Assembly (NCBI RefSeq): GCF_021298855.1 | Contig: NZ_JAJTHI010000016.1 | Coordinates: 1-64,000, forward strand | Length of the DNA stretch: 64,000 nucleotides | Source: Gemmatimonas sp. | Lineage (GTDB): Bacteria > Gemmatimonadota > Gemmatimonadetes > Gemmatimonadales > Gemmatimonadaceae | Reading direction: 5' to 3' | Part shown: piece after piece, positions 35,489 through 45,693 of the stretch | Layout of the letters: each line of letters opens with the position of its first letter | How positions within the stretch are numbered: position 1 is the stretch's first letter | Program-made: the position numbers and the translations under genes | Notes under the pieces: generated by a model | Database searches by the model: none | What the model was told of the DNA's origin: nothing | The model's input: the letters and a program-made list of their open reading frames with translations, nothing else

Positions 35489-36976
35489 CTACTCCTCGTT
35501 CCAGGGGCGCGTTTCGAGGCGCAGCACGGCGCGGATCCCCGGCTGCGTGTCCTGCACCACCGGCACGGCAAAGGTCCAGCTGCCGGGGATCGGCGACGCC
35601 GCCACGGCGTCGTGCTGCACCGCATTGGGCGCCGCGCTGTCCCACCCATAGCGCAGCGACCAGCGGCCATCGTCGCCGAAGGTGGCCTCCAGGTTCACCT
35701 TGTCGCGGAAGAGGAATCCGCCGTCGTAGTGATCGCGCGTCCAGAACGGCGTGCCGTCGATCTGGTACTCCGGCACCTGTACGCCTACGTCGAGGCTGAA
35801 GCCCAGCGTGGGACGGGCCAGGTCCACCCGGGCCTGATTGGAGAGGAAGGCGCTGGCCAGATGCAGTGGCCGCCGTCCCTTGACGTGGCGGTCGTAATCC
35901 ACGAGGACCGCCGACCCTTCGTTGGTGGTCCGGCGGTGCAGGTCCCACCGCGCGCCGCGTACCCGGGCGATCACGTCAATGTGATAGTCGGCGCGAATGG
36001 CGTGCCCCGCATCCTTCTCGCGCTGCACCGCTGCCGGCAACGTGAGCGTCTCGATGTCGAGAAAGACGTCCATGCGCACGTTGCCAAAGAGAAAGCGGCG
36101 CAGGTTCTGGTAGCCGTCCTCGGAATTGACGATGCCATAGTGCCCCGAGTGCGAGCGGTGCACGAAGGCGCGCGGGGCATCGGCCACATAGGCGTTGGGG
36201 ATGCGCACGAGGCCATCGCTCATGGGCCCCACCGCGAGGCGCGCGAGGCCGTAATCGTCGTGGTTGGTGCCCACGAGGCTGAAGAAGCGTTCCTCGGGAA
36301 AGGCCCCGTCGAGCGAGTTGACCGGTGTGTCGGGCGCGAGTCGCAGGTACTCGCGCATGCGCCCCTCGTTGAATACGTCCGACTGATTGATGCCGAACCC
36401 CGGCACATTGCCGATCCCGCGCAGGTCGATGCCGCCGTGCGGCGTGGCATAGGTGAACACCTTGTCGATGCGCGCGTCGTGGCGTGACAGCTGCTGCAGC
36501 AGACAGCGGCAGATGAGCCCCCCCATCGAGTGCGCCACCAGATACACGCGAAAGGCCGACGATCGGGCGCCGTGCCGCGCGCGGTCCCCGGGGACGTAGC
36601 GATCGTGCAGCTGGTCGATGAGTTCGAGCAGCCCCCGCGCATAGGTCTCGATGTCGTGGCGTGTGCCGCTGCCCAGCTCCTTCGACGCGTCCTCGTAGTA
36701 GCGATAGATCCACACGGCACGTGCCTTGGGCACGGCATGGGCCGGCAGTTCGGTGCCGTCCACGAAGCTGTCGCCGTACCCCTCGTCCTTCATGAGCCGC
36801 ACGAGGGGCGACTCGAAGACGTGGCGCACGACGCGCCGCGGGTACTGCTGCCGCAGCTTTGTGGAGCCCACGTTGAAGCCCATGTACGGATCGGCCACCG
36901 TGTGCTCCACCTCGCCGCTGGTCATGGCGTAGCCACGCACGTAGATGATGGGGAAGTACGGACGCTCCAACGGCAT
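35489..36976 (-). CDS. Alpha/beta hydrolase, lipase/esterase-like
   Basis: 495-residue hydrolase. The core is YFPIIYVRGYAM at the start, the nucleophile in YLVAHSMGGLICR (GxSxG type AHSMGG), and TYATPHGGIDLRGIGNVPG, a motif common in triacylglycerol-lipase-like and PGAP1-like enzymes. The catalytic His is probably in HRSHSGHYGIVNS. The last 170 residues are beta-rich (DVIARVRGARWDLHRR, RPTLGFSLDVGVQVPEYQ), perhaps a lipid- or protein-binding sandwich. No signal peptide is seen. A strong GAGGAG lies seven bases before the chosen ATG. The amidase gene follows after ten bases. Confidence 0.85.
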   Translation of the reverse strand: MPLERPYFPIIYVRGYAMTSGEVEHTVADPYMGFNVGSTKLRQQYPRRVVRHVFESPLVRLMKDEGYGDSFVDGTELPAHAVPKARAVWIYRYYEDASKELGSGTRHDIETYARGLLELIDQLHDRYVPGDRARHGARSSAFRVYLVAHSMGGLICRCLLQQLSRHDARIDKVFTYATPHGGIDLRGIGNVPGFGINQSDVFNEGRMREYLRLAPDTPVNSLDGAFPEERFFSLVGTNHDDYGLARLAVGPMSDGLVRIPNAYVADAPRAFVHRSHSGHYGIVNSEDGYQNLRRFLFGNVRMDVFLDIETLTLPAAVQREKDAGHAIRADYHIDVIARVRGARWDLHRRTTNEGSAVLVDYDRHVKGRRPLHLASAFLSNQARVDLARPTLGFSLDVGVQVPEYQIDGTPFWTRDHYDGGFLFRDKVNLEATFGDDGRWSLRYGWDSAAPNAVQHDAVAASPIPGSWTFAVPVVQDTQPGIRAVLRLETRPWNEE

Positions 36977-37204
36977 GGGGCAGCTCCTCGGCGGGCGTGG
37001 TGCGGGGCTCTGAACACACGGGAGTCCCGGCACAACTTGCAGCGCCGACGGCATTCCTGCCGCGTGAATCGCGGGCGGCGTGGCCGCATGTTCAGGCGGC
37101 AACGGTCATCGCCGGGTGCAGTCGGTGCCGGTGCGCGCGAGGGCGGGGCGCCCGTCGACGGTGAATACCGAGAGCGCACCCGGAGGGCGTTCCGGAGCCA
37201 ACGG

Positions 37205-38607
<1,403 letters not shown>

Positions 38608-38615
38608 TGGACGAC

Positions 38616-38646
38616 GGGGCGGTCTCCTGCGGAGACCGCCCCGTTT
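38616..38646 (+). terminator. Rho-independent terminator of argG
   Basis: Perfect 12-bp stem GGGGCGGTCTCC/GGAGACCGCCCC with a TGC loop, followed by GTTTT. It lies nine bases after the argG stop codon. Confidence 0.85.
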
Positions 38647-38650
38647 TGGT

Positions 38651-38766
38651 TGACAAGGGAGGACTCAGGGGACAGGGGGTCAGGGAGCGGGAAGCAGGGG
38701 GCACCAACGCGTCGTTGCCCCTGCCGCCTTCCCCCTGACCCCCTGCCCCCTGCGTCCTCCCCTGTC
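38651..38766. repeat. Long imperfect hairpin built on GCAGGGG-type heptamers
   Basis: Two arms of about 55 bases (TGACAAGGGAGG..., and its near complement ending ...CCTCCCCTGTCA) meet at an ACGCGTCG centre. The arms are G-rich and C-rich and partly made of heptamers like GCAGGGG and GCGGGAA. It lies between the argG terminator and the 3' end of the convergent VOC gene. Similar heptamers occur in the elements at 47849-48045 and 56087-56190. Function is unknown; it may end transcription from the VOC side or be a mobile intergenic repeat. Confidence 0.75.
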
Positions 38767-38783
38767 ATGAACTCCTCCGAATA

Positions 38784-39557
38784 TCACGACGCCATGTACG
38801 ACAGGAACGCCCCCTGCGGATCCTGCACCACCATGATGCGGCCGTAGGGTGAGGCAATGGGGCCGGCCACCTGCTTGCCGCCGTGTTTCGCCCACACCGT
38901 GTCGGCGCGCTCGAGATCGGCCACGGCGAAGTACGGCATCCAGTGGGGCGGGATCCCCTCCCACTGCGCATCCATCTGCAGCACGCCGCACACCGCCTCG
39001 CCGCCGCTCGTCGGATGCAGCGTGCGGTACACCACGCCGGGCATGTCCATCATGTGCACGTCGAGATCGAACACCGCGGCGTAGAACGCGGCGTTCGTCG
39101 CGCCATCGCGGCAGTTCACTTCGCTCCAGCACATGGCGCCGTGTTCGCCCTCCACCTGTGCGCCGCCGAACGGGTCGGCCTGCCAGAGACCGAAGACGGC
39201 GCCGTCGGGATCGATCGCAATGGCCATGTGCCCGTTGCCGGGGATGTGCATGGGCGGCACCATCATCGAACCGCCGTGCGCCACGATCCGCTCCACCGAG
39301 GCACTGATGTCGGCCGTGCCCCAGTACACGGTCCACACGGTGGGCATCTGGTCCTGCCCGGGCATCTTGGGCGCGAGCGCCGCGGTCGCGCGGCCGGCGG
39401 CGTTGAAGGCCATGGTGTAATGCCCCAGTTCGGGGCCGCCATCCAGGTAGCTCCACCCGAACAGCTCACCGTACAGCGCCTTGGCCGCGGTGAGGTCCGA
39501 GGTGGACAGATCGAACCAGCAGGGGCGGTTCACGAGCGGCGCGTCGACGTTGGGCAT
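38784..39557 (-). CDS. VOC family protein (glyoxalase/bleomycin-resistance fold), two domains
   Basis: 257-residue protein with two VOC modules. The first opens with CWFDLSTSDLTAAKALYGELF and the second with CWSEVNCRDGATNAAFYAAVF, each ending in a strand such as GHMAIAIDPDGAVFGLWQ and GRIMVVQDPQGAFLSYM. Metal-ligand His/Glu positions are plausible (LGHYTM, PPHWMPYFAV). VOC proteins range from glyoxalases to dioxygenases and resistance proteins; a specific reaction cannot be called. It is cytoplasmic. It is convergent with argG and divergent from the secreted protein gene to its right. Confidence 0.9.
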   Translation of the reverse strand: MPNVDAPLVNRPCWFDLSTSDLTAAKALYGELFGWSYLDGGPELGHYTMAFNAAGRATAALAPKMPGQDQMPTVWTVYWGTADISASVERIVAHGGSMMVPPMHIPGNGHMAIAIDPDGAVFGLWQADPFGGAQVEGEHGAMCWSEVNCRDGATNAAFYAAVFDLDVHMMDMPGVVYRTLHPTSGGEAVCGVLQMDAQWEGIPPHWMPYFAVADLERADTVWAKHGGKQVAGPIASPYGRIMVVQDPQGAFLSYMAS

Positions 39558-39810
39558 GGTGGGGAGGTCGGTGAGAGGGCCGTGGCGGGTGCTCCGTAAG
39601 ACTACGGTGTGGTGACGCGGGTTGCTTCAGGGGGGGCTGGGCGGGCTTTTGAAAGTCGTCGGTGGTCCACAGAGCACGCCCGCGAAACCCACGTCGCGGC
39701 CGAGCCTGTCATCTCAACCAGCACACCCAGTTGCGCGAATTCCCACCGAGGGGTGTATTCCTCTTCCTTCCTCTCCTCCTCCCGCAGTTCCCACCGAATC
39801 AGGAGTCGTC

Positions 39811-40509
39811 ATGATGCGGATCGTACCCGCCGCCCTGCTGGCCATTGCTGCTGCCTCGTCCGTCGCGCACGCGCAGGACAACGAGAAGTCCATGGCGGTG
39901 AAAGGCGGAATTCAGATGAAGGGCTGGATGGGCGTGGTCGACGCCAAGGAAGCCAAGGCTGGCCTGACCGTGGACAGCGCCAAGTTCGTGGGCATGGGCG
40001 CCGGCATGCACGCCACCACGGGGCCGGCCATCACCTACTGGAACCCCGGCATGAAGGGCACCGGCGATTACACGGTGAAGGCCACCTTCTCCGAGCGCGA
40101 GTACATGGGGCTCAACAACCACCCGCATCCGTACGGCATCGTGATGGGCGGGAACGACATGGGCACCGAGAACGCCAACTACCTGTACTGTGCCGCCTAC
40201 GGCAACGGCAACTTCATCGTGCGCGGCTTCGGCCCGGCGCCGTTCCAGCTCAACGGCCCGCGCGGTGGCACGCACCCGGCGGTCAACAAGGCCGAAGCCA
40301 AGGGGAAGCCGGTCACGCAGGAAATCGCGTTGCAGGTGAAGGGGGACAAGGTCTCCTGCCTCATCAACGGCCAGGAAGTGGCGAGCTATCCCAAGAGCGA
40401 CGTGGTGGGCGCGGGCAAGCTGAAGAGCACCGACGGGGTGGTGGGCTTCCGCATGGGGCACAACACCGACGCGCACATCGCCGGATTCGCCGTGACCAAG
40501 ACGCCCTGA
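39811..40509 (+). CDS. Secreted beta-sandwich (LamG/ConA-like) protein of unknown function
   Basis: 232-residue protein with a clear signal peptide (MMRIVPAALLAIAAASSVAH, site HAQ). AGGAG lies five bases before the ATG. The mature protein is beta-rich with the pattern of a concanavalin-like or DUF1080-like sandwich: TYWNPGMKGTGDYTVKATF, YLYCAAYGNGNFIVRGF, EIALQVKGDKVSCLINGQEV and VGFRMGHNTDAHI. No catalytic motif is evident. It may bind sugars or other polymers; that is inference. panE follows after four bases, so they share a transcript, though no metabolic link is obvious. The 253-bp gap upstream holds no apparent gene. Confidence 0.75.
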   Translation: MMRIVPAALLAIAAASSVAHAQDNEKSMAVKGGIQMKGWMGVVDAKEAKAGLTVDSAKFVGMGAGMHATTGPAITYWNPGMKGTGDYTVKATFSEREYMGLNNHPHPYGIVMGGNDMGTENANYLYCAAYGNGNFIVRGFGPAPFQLNGPRGGTHPAVNKAEAKGKPVTQEIALQVKGDKVSCLINGQEVASYPKSDVVGAGKLKSTDGVVGFRMGHNTDAHIAGFAVTKTP

Positions 40510-40513
40510 GCGG

Positions 40514-41449
40514 ATGCGTATCGCCGTGGTTGGCGCCGGCGCGGTGGGGGGCGTGTTTGGCGCCCGACTCGCCGCCGCCGGCCACGACGTGATGTTCCTC
40601 GCGCGCGGCGCCACGCTGGCGGCGCTGCGCGCGCGGGGGCTGCACCTCGAGAGCGTGCACGGCGACGTGCAGCTGCCCGTGGTGCACGCCACCAACGATC
40701 CCGCGGGTGTGGGGCCGGTGGATCTGGTGCTGGTGGGCGTGAAGGCCACGCAGGTGGCGGCCGTGGCGCCCACCCTGGCGCCGCTGCTGGGGCCCGCCAC
40801 CGCGGTGATCCCCCTCCAGAACGGCGTCGAGGCCAGCGTTCAGCTGGCGGCGGCGCTGGGGCCCGACCACATCCTCGAGGGGTTGTGCCGGGTCATCGCC
40901 GAGCAGGTGGCGCCCGGGCACATTCGCCATATGGCGGTCACCCCCCTGCTGGAGTTCGGCGCGCGCGCGGGGCACCCCCCGGCGCCGGCGGTAGCCGCCG
41001 CCATTCCCGCCATCGCCGAGGCGGTGCGCGGGGCCGGTCTCCAGGCGCTGGTCCCGGCGGACATGGCGGTGGCGCTCTGGGAGAAATTCCTCTTCATCGA
41101 ACCCATTGGCGTGGTGTGCGCCGCGACCGGTGAATCGTTCGGCCCCGTACGAACCGTGCCGGAGACGCGCGAGCTGGTAGACCGGGCGCTGGATGAAGTC
41201 ATCGCCGTGGGGCAGGCCGTGGGTGTGACGTGGCCAGCCGATGCCAAGCGCACGGTGTGGCAGCGCTACGATGGTTTGCCGCCGCACGAACGCACGAGCA
41301 TGGCGCGCGATCTGCTGGCGCGGCGCCCCAGCGAGTTCGAGGCACAGACCGCGGCGGTCGGGCGCCTTGGGCGCGAATTCGGCGTGCCCACCCCCGTGCA
41401 CGACGTGCTCGCTGCCGTGCTGCGCCCGCGCGTGGCGGTCGCGATCTAG
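40514..41449 (+). CDS. panE: 2-dehydropantoate 2-reductase (ketopantoate reductase)
   Basis: 311-residue enzyme reducing ketopantoate to pantoate with NADPH, in pantothenate and coenzyme A synthesis. The dinucleotide loop is RIAVVGAGAVGGVFGARLA. Further family marks are LVLVGVKATQV, IPLQNGVEA (the Asn-Gly pair) and LWEKFLFIEPIGVV with the catalytic Lys (WEKF). The C-terminal helical domain ends with FGVPTPVHDVL, which is usual. Cytoplasmic. Other family members act on different 2-keto acids, so the pathway assignment is not certain from sequence alone. It starts four bases after the secreted-protein gene. Confidence 0.88.
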   Translation: MRIAVVGAGAVGGVFGARLAAAGHDVMFLARGATLAALRARGLHLESVHGDVQLPVVHATNDPAGVGPVDLVLVGVKATQVAAVAPTLAPLLGPATAVIPLQNGVEASVQLAAALGPDHILEGLCRVIAEQVAPGHIRHMAVTPLLEFGARAGHPPAPAVAAAIPAIAEAVRGAGLQALVPADMAVALWEKFLFIEPIGVVCAATGESFGPVRTVPETRELVDRALDEVIAVGQAVGVTWPADAKRTVWQRYDGLPPHERTSMARDLLARRPSEFEAQTAAVGRLGREFGVPTPVHDVLAAVLRPRVAVAI

Positions 41450-41743
41450 TCCGCGCCTGCGCGGGGCGCGTTTCCTGTAACGCGCGTATTCAACGGGAGT
41501 TGCAGCATCTTCGGCACCTGCTGCGTACATTTCCATTGACTCCCCACACGCGGCGCGATCTGGCCGTGACTGTGGGGCCGTGTCATGTGTCTGTGTTCCA
41601 TCCACACCGGGCTCCTTCCTCCCGGCCGTGGTGCCGGTGTCACCGCAGTTGGTCCCGCAGGTAGACGACGCGCGTCCGTTTTTTCGTGTGCCACCATCTC
41701 CGGGGCACACCCACGCGGATGCGCACTCCGTGGAGTGGCTGGC

Positions 41744-44260
41744 ATGAAGGTTCTCTTGGCATGGTCGGGTATCACGGCGACGGTGACGATGCTCTCGTCA
41801 CTGCTCACCCCCAATCCGGTTCCCGCAGTTCGTGATCGCGCGCCCGCGGCGCCCGCCCGTCCCGCTGCCGGCGGCGTGGCGGCCACGCATCCGGTGCTGT
41901 CGCGTTCCATTACCCCCACGCGTGCCCCGGCGAAGTTCGGCGCGCGCGGCATGGCGATCGCCGCCCTCGACAGCACGGTGCAGAAGTACTGTGGCTCCTG
42001 CCACAACCCCACCATGCGCCGCGGCAATCTCAACCTGCGCGGGTACAGTCTGGCGGCGGCCACCGAGAGCGACGCCACCGAAAAGATCATTCGCAAGCTG
42101 CGCGCGGAGATGATGCCCCCGCCGGGCTCGAAGCGCCCCGGCGGCGACACCCTCCTGGCGCTCGTGGAAACGCTGGAGCAGACCATGGATGCGCGCCCCG
42201 TCAATCCGGGCACGCGCTCCTTCCAGCGGCTCAACCGTGCCGAGTACGAGCGCGTGGTGCGCGATCTGCTGGGGCTCGACGTGACCGCCGGCGACTGGCT
42301 GCCCCTCGACCAGAAGAGCGCCAACTTCGACAACATCTCCGACGTGCAGGCGCTCTCCCCCACGCTGCTCGAGGGCTACCTCAACGCCGCGTCGGCGGTG
42401 AGCCGCATGGCCATTGGGGACCGCAAGGCCGGGTTGGCGCAGGTCCTCTACAAGACCTCGCCCTTCACCTCGCAGCACCCGTGGGATCAGGTCGACGGCA
42501 CCCCCTACGGCACGCGCGGCGGCATGGTGGTCAAGCACACCTTCCCGGCCGACGGCATCTATCAGATCCGCGTGAACGTGGGCGGCGGCGTGGGACGTCC
42601 GATCGAGGACGTCGATGTCTCCATCGACGGCGAGCGCGTGGCGCTGCTGCGCTACGATCGCGGCATCAATCGCAACAGCGAATCGGCCGACCTGCCGCTC
42701 GGCGCCGACTACCTGCTCACCGAGCCCCTCACCATCACGGGCGGCCAGCGCACGCTGAGTGTGAGCTTCGTGAAGAAGGTGGACGGCCCGTACGAGGATC
42801 TCATCAAGCCGCATGAGTGGTCGCGGGCCTCGCAGGGCAACGGGTCCGCCGGCACGACCGAGCCGGCGTATCTCATGGACGTGCTCATCACGGGCCCCAC
42901 CAAGATCCTCGGCCTCTCCAATTCGCCGAGCCGTCGCAAGCTCTTCACCTGCGCCCCCACGGCGCCGGCCGCGCAGCGCGTGTGCGCCCAGAGCATCCTG
43001 GAGCGCGTCGCCACGCGCGCCTATCGTCGCCCGCTCACCGAGACCGATCGCACGGCGCTCATGAAGTTCTACGATGCCGGCGCCAAGACCGGCGGCGTGG
43101 AAGGCTTCGAGGACGGCGTGCGCCTCGGGTTGCAGGCGGTGCTCGCCAGCCCGCACTTCATCTTCCGCTTCGAGCGCACCCCCACGGGCGTGGCCGAAGG
43201 GAAGGACTTCCGCATCGACGATCTCGAACTGGCCACGCGCCTCTCGTTCTTCATCTGGAGCACGATCCCCGACGAGCGGTTGCTCACGCTGGCGCGCCAG
43301 CGGCGCCTGTCGCAGCCGGCGGTGTTCAACGCCGAGGTGAAGCGCATGCTCGCCGACCCGCGGGCCGAGGCGCTCAGCACCCGCTTCGCCGCGCAGTGGT
43401 TGCGCCTGCAGGATCTCGAGAAGGTGAAGCCCGACGCGTTCCTGTTCCCCGACTTCGACCAGCTGCTCGCCAACGCGATGCAGAAGGAAACGGAGCTGTT
43501 CTTCGAGGACATGGTGCGCCGCGATCGCAGCGTGCTCACCGCCTTCACCGCCGAGTCCACCTACGTGAACGAGCGGCTCGCCAAGCACTACGGCATTCCC
43601 AACGTGAGTGGCTCGCACTTCCGCAAGGTGGCGTATGCCGACGATCAGCGCCGCGGCGTGCTCGGGCACGGCAGTGTGCTCGTGCAGACGTCGCTCGGCA
43701 ACCGCACGTCGCCGGTGCTGCGGGGCAAGTGGGTCATGGAAGTGCTGCTGGGCGCGCCGCCGCCACCGCCGCCGCCCAATGTGCCAGACCTCGAGCAGAC
43801 CGCAGGCGCGAAGGACGGCAAGCAGCTCACCACGCGTGAGCGCATGGAAATGCACCGGGACAATCCCACGTGCAAGTCGTGCCACAACTTCATGGATCCC
43901 ATCGGGCTCGCGCTCGACAACTTCGACGTGACCGGCAAGCTGCGCTTCCGTGAGAACGGCGCCCAGCTGGACACCCGGGGCAACCTGTACGATGGCACGC
44001 CGATCACCACCACGGCGGATCTCACCAAGGCGCTGCTCAAGCGCCCGCTGCCGCTCATGCGCAACTTCACGGAGAACCTCATGGCCTACGCGCTCGGACG
44101 TCGCGTGGAAGACCATGACATGACGACGGTGCGCGCGATCGTGCGCGACGCCGCGAAGCAGAACTACCGCATGTCGGCCTTCGTGATGGGTGTGGTGAAC
44201 AGCAAGGCCTTCCAGAGCAAGCGCGCCGAGCCGGTCACGGCCGACGCGAATCAGAACTGA
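41744..44260 (+). CDS. Exported c-type haem protein with DUF1587/DUF1592/DUF1588/DUF1585 domains
   Basis: 838-residue protein of the type often labelled planctomycete-cytochrome-C-like. The N-terminus is a signal (MKVLLAWSGITATVTMLSSL). CGSCH at 83-87 is a haem c motif in the first domain. A DUF1587-like segment (RLNRAEYERVVRDLLGLDV) follows, then a carbohydrate-binding-like sandwich, DUF1592 (RIDDLELATRLSFFIWS) and DUF1588 (GVLGHGSVLVQTSLGNRTSPV) with a second CKSCH at about 710-714, and a C-terminal DUF1585. The family is probably a periplasmic oxidoreductase whose substrate is unknown. The GTG-initiated frame upstream looks non-coding; GGAG precedes this ATG. It is the first gene of a three-gene unit. 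Confidence 0.93.
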   Translation: MKVLLAWSGITATVTMLSSLLTPNPVPAVRDRAPAAPARPAAGGVAATHPVLSRSITPTRAPAKFGARGMAIAALDSTVQKYCGSCHNPTMRRGNLNLRGYSLAAATESDATEKIIRKLRAEMMPPPGSKRPGGDTLLALVETLEQTMDARPVNPGTRSFQRLNRAEYERVVRDLLGLDVTAGDWLPLDQKSANFDNISDVQALSPTLLEGYLNAASAVSRMAIGDRKAGLAQVLYKTSPFTSQHPWDQVDGTPYGTRGGMVVKHTFPADGIYQIRVNVGGGVGRPIEDVDVSIDGERVALLRYDRGINRNSESADLPLGADYLLTEPLTITGGQRTLSVSFVKKVDGPYEDLIKPHEWSRASQGNGSAGTTEPAYLMDVLITGPTKILGLSNSPSRRKLFTCAPTAPAAQRVCAQSILERVATRAYRRPLTETDRTALMKFYDAGAKTGGVEGFEDGVRLGLQAVLASPHFIFRFERTPTGVAEGKDFRIDDLELATRLSFFIWSTIPDERLLTLARQRRLSQPAVFNAEVKRMLADPRAEALSTRFAAQWLRLQDLEKVKPDAFLFPDFDQLLANAMQKETELFFEDMVRRDRSVLTAFTAESTYVNERLAKHYGIPNVSGSHFRKVAYADDQRRGVLGHGSVLVQTSLGNRTSPVLRGKWVMEVLLGAPPPPPPPNVPDLEQTAGAKDGKQLTTRERMEMHRDNPTCKSCHNFMDPIGLALDNFDVTGKLRFRENGAQLDTRGNLYDGTPITTTADLTKALLKRPLPLMRNFTENLMAYALGRRVEDHDMTTVRAIVRDAAKQNYRMSAFVMGVVNSKAFQSKRAEPVTADANQN

Positions 44261-44280
44261 CCCTTTCCGGAGCACCGACG

Positions 44281-45678
44281 ATGCAGTTTCTCGCGCAGAA
44301 GACACTGGAACGCCGCACGTTCCTGAAGGGATTGAGTGCCACGGTGGCGTTGCCGTACCTCGACGCCATGGAGCCCGCCGGGCGGTTCCTCGCCGGATCG
44401 GGACGCGCGGCGGCCGCCGGCCACCAGCGCCTCGTGTGCATCGAGTCGGTGCACGGCGCGGCCGGCAGCAACACGTGGGGGGCCTCCAAGTTCCTGTGGG
44501 CGCCCGAAGGCGTGGGCCGGCAGTTCGAGTTCACCAACGACAGCGCGCTCTCGCCGCTCGCCGATTGGCGCCAGCACCTCTCGATCATCAGCAACACCGA
44601 CTGCCGCATGGCCGAAGCCTTCGAGGCGCCGGAAATCGGTGGTGACCACTTCCGCTCGAGCGCGGTGTTCCTCACGCAGTCGCATCCCAAGCAGACGCAG
44701 GGCAGCGACCTGTTCGTGGGCACCAGCTTCGACCAGATCGTGGCGCGCAAGATCGGGCAGGACACGCCGATTCCCAGCATGCAGCTGTGCATCGAGAATC
44801 TCGACCAGGCCGGCGGCTGCACCTACAACTACTCGTGCGCCTACACCGACACGATCAGCTGGGCGTCGCCGCACGAGCCGCTGCCCATGATCCGCAATCC
44901 GCGCGCGGCCTTCGACCTGCTCTTCGGGGCGGGCTCCGACAACGCCGACCGCTCGGCGCGCCGCCGCGACAACGGCAGCATCCTCGACTGGGTGGTGGGC
45001 GAAATGGGCGCGCTCAAGCGCCAGCTCGGCCCCACCGATCGTCGCCGCGTGGACCAGTACCTCGAGAACGTGCGCGAGCTCGAGCGTCGCATCCAGAAGG
45101 TGGAGGCGAAGAACTCGAGCGGGGAAGAGCGCGCCCTGCCCGAAGCGCCGGTGGGGGTGCCCGACTCGTTCGAAGAGCACATGAAGCTCATGTTCGACAT
45201 CCAGGTGCTCGCTTTCCAGAGCGACATGACCCGCGTCTTCTCGTTCAAGACCGGTCGTGACGCGTCGAGCCGCGTGTACCCCGAGAGCGGCACGAACAAG
45301 GGCTTCCACCCGGCGTCGCACCATGGCGGCCGCGAGTCGGCCATCATGGAGTTCAATCTCATCAACAAGTACCACGTGGCGATGATGCCGTACTTCCTCA
45401 AGCGCCTCAAGGAGACGCAGGAGGGGGACAGCACCCTGCTGGACAACACGCTCATCGTGTACGGCTCGCCCATGGCCGACGGCAACGTGCACAACCATCG
45501 CCGCTGCCCGCTCATCCTGCTGGGCGGCAGCAACGTGATCCCGGGCAACACGCACCTGAAGGCGCCCGACGGCACCCCGATGGCCGACGTGTTCCTCTCG
45601 CTGCTGCACCGGTACAACATCGACACGCCGAGCTTCGGCGACAGCGTGACGCCGTTCGCGCTGTACACCAACGCCTGA
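44281..45678 (+). CDS. DUF1552 protein with twin-arginine signal
   Basis: 465-residue protein of the DUF1552 family, which nearly always neighbours DUF1592 proteins. The N-terminus ERRTFLKGLSATVALPYLD is a typical Tat signal, so it should be exported folded with a cofactor. Conserved blocks are GDHFRSSAVFLT, YNYSCAYTDTISW, TRVFSFKTGRD, GFHPASHHGG and LIVYGSPMADGNVHNHRRCP. The His-rich pieces (SHHGG, NVHNHRR) and the last GNTHL may bind a metal; DUF1552 has been linked to the alkaline-phosphatase/sulfatase fold (inference from motifs). It lies 20 bp after the haem protein and 15 bp before the ankyrin gene, so all three are one operon. Confidence 0.93.
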   Translation: MQFLAQKTLERRTFLKGLSATVALPYLDAMEPAGRFLAGSGRAAAAGHQRLVCIESVHGAAGSNTWGASKFLWAPEGVGRQFEFTNDSALSPLADWRQHLSIISNTDCRMAEAFEAPEIGGDHFRSSAVFLTQSHPKQTQGSDLFVGTSFDQIVARKIGQDTPIPSMQLCIENLDQAGGCTYNYSCAYTDTISWASPHEPLPMIRNPRAAFDLLFGAGSDNADRSARRRDNGSILDWVVGEMGALKRQLGPTDRRRVDQYLENVRELERRIQKVEAKNSSGEERALPEAPVGVPDSFEEHMKLMFDIQVLAFQSDMTRVFSFKTGRDASSRVYPESGTNKGFHPASHHGGRESAIMEFNLINKYHVAMMPYFLKRLKETQEGDSTLLDNTLIVYGSPMADGNVHNHRRCPLILLGGSNVIPGNTHLKAPDGTPMADVFLSLLHRYNIDTPSFGDSVTPFALYTNA

Positions 45679-45693
45679 CCGAGGAGTCACCGC

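Noticed and set aside
41585-41743. Upstream GTG start for the haem protein
   Set aside because: The added 53 residues lack signal character, and the ATG at 41744 directly opens a signal peptide with GGAG before it.
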